A stretch of 11,832 bases of DNA, taken from assembly GCA_046260215.1 (NCBI GenBank), contig JBHEPQ010000203.1, positions 1-11,832 on the forward strand, given 5' to 3'. Numbering within the stretch: position 1 is the first letter of the stretch; each line of letters opens with the position of its first letter. Positions 6,711 to 11,832 of the stretch are shown piece by piece. Origin of the DNA: Chromatocurvus sp046260215 (GTDB taxonomy: Bacteria > Pseudomonadota > Gammaproteobacteria > Pseudomonadales > Halieaceae). The notes beneath the pieces were generated by a model. The model was given only the letters and a program-made list of their open reading frames with translations. It was not told where the DNA came from and did not search any database. The position numbers and the translations under genes were made by a program.

Positions 6711-7196
6711 TCAGGACGCCTCGAGCACCGCCATAAGATCACGGAAGCGTTCGGCGTTTTCGTTACTCACACCCATCAGCGCGCGATGCGCCTCGATGAC
6801 GCGGTCTTTCACCGCATCTTCGCTCCCCGGCACCAGCGGAATGTCCTCGACAGCGATCGATCCCTCGTTGCAGGTGTCCTCATGCAGGTCGAACAGCCGC
6901 TGGAAGCCCATGCTGTACAGTAAGCGGTTGATGCTGGCATCGCAGCTGAAAATTGCTGGCCGGAACGCATACCTGGCATTGACTCGCTGGGCCAGCCGCG
7001 CAAGCTGCCCCAGTGTTGTGCTGTCGAGGCCCTCGACAGCACACAGATCGATCCAGACGCTGGCGAATTCGGGATCATCAAGCATGCGTCCAATGTACTC
7101 GTCGATAGACGCGCACAGCGTCATGCGTACGTCGCCGGTGAGGCGCAGAACGTAGGCACCGTTCTGGGTAGCCGCCAGAACACGACCCGCAGTCAT
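6711..7196 (-). CDS. rssC: STAS-domain anti-sigma factor antagonist, RssC-like
   Basis: The 161-residue cytoplasmic protein has an N-terminal STAS domain (about residues 5-105) and a C-terminal helical tail ending in VIEAHRALMGVSNENAERFR-like sequence. The SpoIIAA-type phosphorylation loop is visible as LDSTTLG (57-63); by alignment to DSSGLG the acceptor would be T60 or S59. Proteins of this type switch partners according to their phosphorylation, and the neighbouring PP2C phosphatase is the obvious enzyme to remove the phosphate. Strong resemblance, from memory, to the STAS protein encoded after rssB in Pseudomonas (GDVRxTLC, DSTTLG, EAHRxLMG) supports the name rssC. The ATG overlaps the rssB stop as ATGA and has AAAAGG eight bases upstream (7210-7205), so it is well placed for coupled translation. 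A cognate serine kinase is not encoded in the window. Confidence 0.85.
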   Translation of the reverse strand: MTAGRVLAATQNGAYVLRLTGDVRMTLCASIDEYIGRMLDDPEFASVWIDLCAVEGLDSTTLGQLARLAQRVNARYAFRPAIFSCDASINRLLYSMGFQRLFDLHEDTCNEGSIAVEDIPLVPGSEDAVKDRVIEAHRALMGVSNENAERFRDLMAVLEAS

Positions 7197-8386
7197 GTGT
7201 TCAACCTTTTGCTGAGGAACAGCGCTGCGATATCGTCCGGCGCGGTTTCAACGCAATCCAGGCCCAGACGCCCAACCAGAGAGGCCGGGGAGTCGTCCTC
7301 GCGTCGAAATACATCCAGGAAAAATGCTTCTTTCTCCAGAAGGTTGGTCGGCGGCAGAATCTCCAGTATGCCGTCGGAGAACAATGCCAGCATGAAGGTG
7401 TCGGGCAGGTCTAATGACTGTTCGTTGAACTCCGCCTCAGGCATCATGCCCACGGCATTGCCCTCGCCGCTCAGGTAATCGGCGCCCCGGTCGGACACTA
7501 GGACCGGCAGAGGGAGGTGACCGGCTACGCTGTAGGTCAGTCGATTCGACTGCATATCAAGCACCGCAACAACCATCGTGGCGAATTTGTCAGCACCCAG
7601 ATCGATAAGTTCCTTATTGGCGAGCTCAAGCATTCTCAGAGGTGACAACACTGTATCATCACTGCGGCGCAGAAAGTCCGAGCGCTTGCGCGCAAACAGG
7701 TTTTTCAGCATCACCGTCGCAAAAGCCGACGAACTGCCATGGCCGGAGACATCGGCCATAAAGAACACGACACTGGAACTGCCCACCGTAAAGTAGTCCG
7801 TGAAGTCACCGCTCAGGTAAAGAGAGGGAATGACCGTGTGGCTGAAGACATAATCACCGAGCACAAGCGGCGTTGAGGGAAGCATTTTCAGCTGCACCTG
7901 GCGCCCTGCCTGCTGGTCCCGCTCCAGAACCTTCACCGTATTGTTCAATTCGCGGTTAGCGCGCTCCAGCCGATGGCGTGACTGCCGCAGTTCCCGGCTC
8001 ATCTGACGCTGTCGCACGCAGCGATTCATTGACTGAAACAGGGCATTTACGTTCTCGACCGGGCGCTCGAAAAAATCGCTTGCTCCCAGCCGGAGCGCGG
8101 CCATCATATTTTCCGACGACGCCTCATCACTGAACATAATAACCGGCACTACGACGTCCATTTCCGTGAGCGTTCTCGACGTATCACCCCAGTTTGCATC
8201 CTCCAGGTCGAGGTCGAGATCACTGAGAATGACGTCGAGCTCACTGGTGTCACTTAATGACAGCGACGCACTGGCGACACTGGCGGCGGACATCGCCGTA
8301 AAGCCGGCGCTTTCCACCAGACGCATCAGGTGGCTGGCGCGCTCGTTGTCGTCGTCGATGACCAGCACCCTGCCGCTGTATGTCAT
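7193..8386 (-). CDS. rssB: Response regulator with PP2C phosphatase output, RssB-like
   Basis: From the ATG at 8386 the protein has 397 residues: receiver domain (about 4-120), a charged coiled-coil signalling helix (about 127-165) and a SpoIIE/RsbU-type PP2C phosphatase (about 170-395). Receiver residues seen are the acidic pair D11-D12, phospho-acceptor D56 in LSDLDLD and switch residue S86. The usual lysine is replaced by R108 in FFERPVE. The phosphatase has its metal ligands: D194 in SGDFTDYF, D212 in ADVSGHG, D338 in FSDGILE and D385 in PDDIA, so it should be active. The block DQQAGRQVQLKMLP and IPSLYLSGDF strongly recall Pseudomonas RssB, which controls the stationary-phase sigma factor RpoS. 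E. coli RssB has a degenerate phosphatase domain instead. The start is chosen for AAAGAG just upstream; GTG at 8413 (406 residues) is an alternative with no good ribosome-binding site. Confidence 0.85.
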   Translation of the reverse strand: MTYSGRVLVIDDDNERASHLMRLVESAGFTAMSAASVASASLSLSDTSELDVILSDLDLDLEDANWGDTSRTLTEMDVVVPVIMFSDEASSENMMAALRLGASDFFERPVENVNALFQSMNRCVRQRQMSRELRQSRHRLERANRELNNTVKVLERDQQAGRQVQLKMLPSTPLVLGDYVFSHTVIPSLYLSGDFTDYFTVGSSSVVFFMADVSGHGSSSAFATVMLKNLFARKRSDFLRRSDDTVLSPLRMLELANKELIDLGADKFATMVVAVLDMQSNRLTYSVAGHLPLPVLVSDRGADYLSGEGNAVGMMPEAEFNEQSLDLPDTFMLALFSDGILEILPPTNLLEKEAFFLDVFRREDDSPASLVGRLGLDCVETAPDDIAALFLSKRLNT

Positions 8387-8506
8387 CCGTGCACTCTTTG
8401 CTGAAAATCCCACGCGGACACTACGCCGGGGCTACTCTGGAGACAAGCAACAGAAGCGGATTTGGGTAACAATTCACATTTTCTCAGCGGCTTCATCACG
8501 CAGAAT

Positions 8507-9217
8507 TCAGAATTCTTCCGCCCAGGAATCCTCATAATCCGAGAAATCATCATGCACTTCGCCGTCGCTGAGCATAGCCCGGCGCTGTTGAAGATAGGCA
8601 TCGCGCACGAAAATGTAGCGATTTCCGGATATCAGCTGATCCGCCTCCAGTAACTGGGCTCTTGCATCCACCAGCTCCAGGAAAAAGGCCGAGTTACGCG
8701 TAAGATTGTCGTCGACCATTTGCGCGGTCACCGACGCTACCGTGTCAACGACGCCCCCGACCCCGCTGCGTACCGTGCGTGGGCCCAGCAGCGGCAGCAT
8801 GAGGTAGGGACCTTCGGGCACGCCCCAGACCCCGAGGGTCTGGCCGAAATCCGAGCGTTCACGCGCCATACCCATGCGACTTGCGACGTCGAACAGACCG
8901 AACATACCGATGCTGGAATTCACTGCGACCCGGCCAGCATTCAGACCGGCCCTGTCGAGGCGTCCCTGAAGCAGGGCATTCAGAATGCTGTTCACATCCA
9001 GAAGGTTGGAAAAGAAGTTGGACACGCCCGCCTTTGCCGGCTGCGGCAGCGCGTAATCGTAGCCCTGGGCAATCGGCTTGAGTACGCTGCGATCGAGAAT
9101 ATCATTCGCCAGAAAAAGCGGTCGGTTAATGAATTCCAGAGGGTCATCATTGCCAGGCTCTGCATCGACGCCGCCAGACATCAGCAGCACACTGGCTAAA
9201 AATACTCTGAGCAACAT
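8507..9217 (-). CDS. mlaA: MlaA (VacJ) outer-membrane lipid asymmetry protein, without lipobox
   Basis: The 236-residue protein belongs to the MlaA/VacJ family, which removes misplaced phospholipids from the outer leaflet of the outer membrane and passes them to the periplasmic carrier MlaC. Family blocks are DPLEFINRPLF (25-35), YALPQPAKAGVSNFFSNL (55-72), FGLFDVASRMG (106-116), DFGQTLGVWGVPEGPYLMLP (123-142), ARAQLLEADQL (185-195) and YIFVRDAYLQQRR (201-213). The C-terminus is acidic. Unlike E. coli MlaA the signal peptide (1-19, likely cleavage VDA|EPG) contains no cysteine, so the mature protein would not be lipid-anchored. The ATG at 9217 is secure because the frame upstream has no other start before a stop; AGGA lies 13 bases before it, rather far. 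The rssB-like gene begins 120 bases downstream in the same direction. The other Mla proteins are not in the window. Confidence 0.93.
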   Translation of the reverse strand: MLLRVFLASVLLMSGGVDAEPGNDDPLEFINRPLFLANDILDRSVLKPIAQGYDYALPQPAKAGVSNFFSNLLDVNSILNALLQGRLDRAGLNAGRVAVNSSIGMFGLFDVASRMGMARERSDFGQTLGVWGVPEGPYLMLPLLGPRTVRSGVGGVVDTVASVTAQMVDDNLTRNSAFFLELVDARAQLLEADQLISGNRYIFVRDAYLQQRRAMLSDGEVHDDFSDYEDSWAEEF

Positions 9218-9353
9218 ATCGTTGTATTTGTCCTGCTTTAGTATGAGGTCTATTCGCGTCCTGAAGGTAAGTACTAGGGCACACCCAGGAAAAAGGATAC
9301 CACGCCCATACCGCAGCGTATGCCCTGCACAGCGTTACGTTAACGGCCAGCGA
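9218..9353 (-). other. Intergenic region between hrpA and mlaA
   Basis: This 136-base gap separates the hrpA stop from the mlaA start, both on the minus strand, and should hold the mlaA promoter. TATCCT and CATACTAA are possible -10 elements on the minus strand but neither has a good -35 at the right distance. Two five-pair hairpins are seen (CGTTA/TAACG at 9333-9345 and CATAC/GTATG at 9308-9323), neither followed by a T-run, so I do not call a terminator for hrpA. Confidence 0.35.
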
Positions 9354-11832
9354 CTAGCATTGATTCCATGCCCTGAGCTCCTCCTTTACTCTTTCCCATT
9401 GCCGCTTGAGGCGCTTCTCCGACACGGGCTGCGATGTTCCAAGATGTTGAGCGAACAGCGACACGCGAAACTCCTGGAGCATCAACCAATAGCGCGCTGC
9501 CGCATTGCTATCCAACAGCAGACCCGGGTTGCGCCGACGTTCTTCCTCCAGAGGCGCTCGCAGCGTTTCCAGCAGAGACTGGCATTGCGCATCTTTCTGT
9601 GGCTGCGCCGCGAGCCTCTCCACGCGTACCGAGACCGCTTTCATAAAGCGGGGAAACTGGGCCAGGCTCGCCTGTGGTGTCTCGACCAGAAACCCCGGGC
9701 GCAGCAGGTCTGCAAGCTGCTGCTGCACGTCGTTTATCGCTGACGGCCACTTGGCGGCCTGCCTGCTCAACTGGGGCTGCAGCGACGTTAGCGGTCTCAG
9801 CGTGTTGATAACGACCTGCTCCATTTCCTGAGCTACGCGGACGATCCGCCTGTTGCACTGGTCCAGGGCGCTGATGAATTCATTTTCATGGCGACAATCC
9901 ATGTCCCGGAGCTCACTGGCGTTGAGAACAATCGCCGCGAGCAGGTCCTCTACCAGCGCCTCACGCTCCAGCCCCGATGCGGCCAGCATCAGCTGGTTTT
10001 CGTTGCCCCTGAGCAGCTGTTTGCGCAGCTGCTTCACAGGCCGCGAAAGACCGAGCTGCAGCAGACGCGACAGGCCCCGTCGGTGTGACCGCCGCGCCTC
10101 TTTTGCGTAGTCGAAAAGCTCGATGGCGGCACTGTCACCGGCGTCCACCAGCGCCGGGTAAGCAACGATCTCCATACCGGACTGGGTGAACTGCCATTGC
10201 CTGGGCAACTCGCCGAAATCCCACCGCAGCAGACCCTGGCGCCGGGGGCCGGAATCACCGCTCGCCGTTACCTCGCGTGCTGTCTGGTCTCGGAAGCGCG
10301 CCACCAGCACCTCGAGATCACGACCCTCGCCAAGCAACGCGCCCCGCTCATCCACGACCTTGATATTTGCTTCGTAGAACGGCTCAAGACAGTCATCGGG
10401 CCAGTCATAAGCGGACACCCTGACGCTGCCGCGGCCACTGAGGGCCCTGGCCAGCGCCTCGCGCAGGGGCACATCGTCCGGCGTGAGACCCGGGAGCAAG
10501 GCATCCACCACATCGGGCGCCGGCACAAAATGCTTGCGTGTGGCCTTGGGCAGGGCACGCAACAGCGCGACGCATTTTTCCCGCAACAGGCCCGGCACCA
10601 GCCACTCGAAGCGATGGCGAGGCACACGGTTCATCAGCGCCACCGGCACCGTTACCGAGACACCATCGCGTTCACCACCGGGATCGAATTCATAGCTGAG
10701 CGGATAGGCAACGCCCTCCCATTCGATGAAGTCGGGGAACAGCTCTCCCACTGTCGCCCCCGGATCATTTGCCAGTAGCAGATCGCGTGACGCCCGCAGC
10801 CGGGCGTCGGCTCCTTCGTGGCGCCTGACCCAGCGAACCAGGGCCGCTGCCGTGAACAGGTCTGTGGGGATACGCTCGTCGTAAAACCGATATAGCGCCT
10901 CCTTGTCTACCAGGATATCGCGTCGGCGGATGCGCGCCTCGAGATCGGCGATCTCATCGACCAGTGCCAGGTTATGGCGAAGAAAGCCCGGCGGCGAGCG
11001 CCAGCGCCCGGACACCAGACCCTCGCGCAGCATCAGCTCGCGGGAAACCACCGGGTCGATGGGACCGTAATGCACGGGTTTGCCATCGCTTATCGTGAGG
11101 CCGAACAGCGTCACGCGCTCGGTAGCGACCGCGCGTCCCTGGGCTTTCTGCCATCGCGGCTCGTAGTGGTGTCGCTTCAGCAGGTAGGGATTGATGCGGA
11201 GCAGCCAGGCGGGTTCTATCGCCGCCGCCGTGCGGGCGTACACTTTGCTCGTCTCCACCACGTCCGCAGCCACCAGCCACGGTGAGGGTCTGGCATGCAG
11301 CACAGAGCCGGGAAACACCTGCACCCTGCGGTTGCGCGCAGCGAGGTACGCCCGGCCCTCATCGCGCTGCGCAATGTTTGCCAGCAGGCCTGCAAGTAGC
11401 GCCTTGTGCACCCCGGCGTAGTCCACCGCGTCATTGCCGGCGAGCGCGGCCCGCGTCACGGTATCTGCTGTCTCAGCCCCCGGCGCGTTCGCCGGACTCG
11501 CCGCCCCCACCGGCACGATTTTCAGGGACGGTACCGCAATCCCCTGCTGTCGGCAGGCGATACTGAGCTGGCGATGGATATCGCGCCATTCGCGCAGGCG
11601 CGCAAACGACAGGAACTCGCGCTGGCACAGCTTGCGCAGCTGATTCTGGCTTAGCAGCTGACGCTGTTCCTCGTAGTAGCGCCACAGGTTCAGCCAGGCA
11701 AGAAAATCCGAGCGCGGGTGACGGAAACGCGCGTGTGCCTGATCGGCCTGCTGCTGCCTGTCTGCGGGGCGTTCACGCAGGTCCTGCACGGCCAGCGCGC
11801 TGGCGATGACCAGCACTTCCGCCACCACGTCA
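9354..11832 (-). CDS. hrpA: ATP-dependent RNA helicase HrpA, C-terminal 825 residues (cut by window edge)
   Basis: The reading frame is open to the right edge and ends with TAG at 9354-9356. The fragment begins within the helicase-associated region: EVLVIASALAVQDLRERP and HPRSDFLAWLNLWRYYEEQ are hallmark HrpA sequences that follow the second RecA domain. An OB-fold-like part follows (about 140-215, with AARNRRVQVFPGSVL), then the long DUF3418 domain special to HrpA (about 240-815). E. coli HrpA has about 1300 residues, so roughly 475 residues with the DEAH motor motifs lie outside the window. HrpA is a DEAH-box helicase known to act on mRNA and on collided or stalled ribosomes. An alanine/glycine-rich segment (about 107-135) looks like a variable linker. 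No frameshift or internal stop is seen. It is followed by mlaA after 136 bases on the same strand. Confidence 0.93.
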   Translation of the reverse strand, partial: DVVAEVLVIASALAVQDLRERPADRQQQADQAHARFRHPRSDFLAWLNLWRYYEEQRQLLSQNQLRKLCQREFLSFARLREWRDIHRQLSIACRQQGIAVPSLKIVPVGAASPANAPGAETADTVTRAALAGNDAVDYAGVHKALLAGLLANIAQRDEGRAYLAARNRRVQVFPGSVLHARPSPWLVAADVVETSKVYARTAAAIEPAWLLRINPYLLKRHHYEPRWQKAQGRAVATERVTLFGLTISDGKPVHYGPIDPVVSRELMLREGLVSGRWRSPPGFLRHNLALVDEIADLEARIRRRDILVDKEALYRFYDERIPTDLFTAAALVRWVRRHEGADARLRASRDLLLANDPGATVGELFPDFIEWEGVAYPLSYEFDPGGERDGVSVTVPVALMNRVPRHRFEWLVPGLLREKCVALLRALPKATRKHFVPAPDVVDALLPGLTPDDVPLREALARALSGRGSVRVSAYDWPDDCLEPFYEANIKVVDERGALLGEGRDLEVLVARFRDQTAREVTASGDSGPRRQGLLRWDFGELPRQWQFTQSGMEIVAYPALVDAGDSAAIELFDYAKEARRSHRRGLSRLLQLGLSRPVKQLRKQLLRGNENQLMLAASGLEREALVEDLLAAIVLNASELRDMDCRHENEFISALDQCNRRIVRVAQEMEQVVINTLRPLTSLQPQLSRQAAKWPSAINDVQQQLADLLRPGFLVETPQASLAQFPRFMKAVSVRVERLAAQPQKDAQCQSLLETLRAPLEEERRRNPGLLLDSNAAARYWLMLQEFRVSLFAQHLGTSQPVSEKRLKRQWERVKEELRAWNQC

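Noticed and set aside
8502..8516. Palindrome AGAATTC-A-GAATTCT at the end of mlaA
   Set aside because: It has no room for a loop and no T-run, so it is not a terminator; it includes the mlaA stop region and is most simply a chance double GAATTC.
9260..9300. Eleven-residue minus-strand peptide (MGVVSFFLGVP) upstream of mlaA as a leader peptide
   Set aside because: No ribosome-binding site, no regulatory codons and no attenuator structure beside it.
9333..9345. CGTTA/TAACG hairpin after hrpA as a terminator
   Set aside because: The stem is only five pairs and lacks a T-run on the minus strand.
10197..10778. Plus-strand open frame of 193 codons opposite hrpA
   Set aside because: Antisense shadow of the intact hrpA frame, histidine/arginine-rich with no domain.

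Overview
The window reads as a stretch of chromosome from a GC-rich gammaproteobacterium, probably a marine or Pseudomonas-like lineage. The transaldolase aligns almost residue for residue with E. coli TalB. The RssB/RssC pair closely resembles Pseudomonas proteins as I remember them. As I recall, the neighbourhood dusA - tal - STAS - response regulator - vacJ/mlaA also exists in Pseudomonas. These are recollections, not searches. Coding is dense, there is no gene-free stretch longer than 300 bases, and I see no mobile element, CRISPR array, tRNA or rRNA.

Layout. (1) 1-358, minus strand: the start of a secreted alpha/beta hydrolase, cut by the left edge. (2) 359-503: a divergent control region with a promoter facing each way, a 14-bp tandem repeat between them and a good Fur box over the -10 of the rightward promoter. 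(3) 504-4263, plus: a complete ferric iron ABC importer (periplasmic binding protein, fused two-domain permease, ATPase) with overlapping genes. (4) 4281-6710, plus: dusA (tRNA dihydrouridine synthase), tal (transaldolase) and a small TerB-family protein, in the same direction and with little or no spacing. (5) 11832-6711, minus: the C-terminal two thirds of hrpA, then mlaA, then a response regulator/PP2C phosphatase (RssB-like) and a STAS protein (RssC-like) that overlap by four bases.

The two gene runs meet tail to tail with no intervening base at 6710/6711, and a strong GC hairpin lies just inside the end of the TerB gene.

How the genes work together. Under iron limitation Fur should release the importer promoter. 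No terminator is visible before dusA, so iron-responsive transcription may run into the tRNA modification and pentose phosphate genes. On the other strand, RssB and RssC look like a partner-switching pair: the phosphatase would dephosphorylate the STAS protein, with the sigma factor RpoS as the likely ultimate target. MlaA, just upstream, serves outer-membrane lipid asymmetry.

I found no clear undescribed system. The points most worth checking are the atypical receiver domain of the RssB-like protein, the MlaA without a lipobox, the zero-gap convergent junction with its hairpin, and the repeat-bearing divergent iron promoter.
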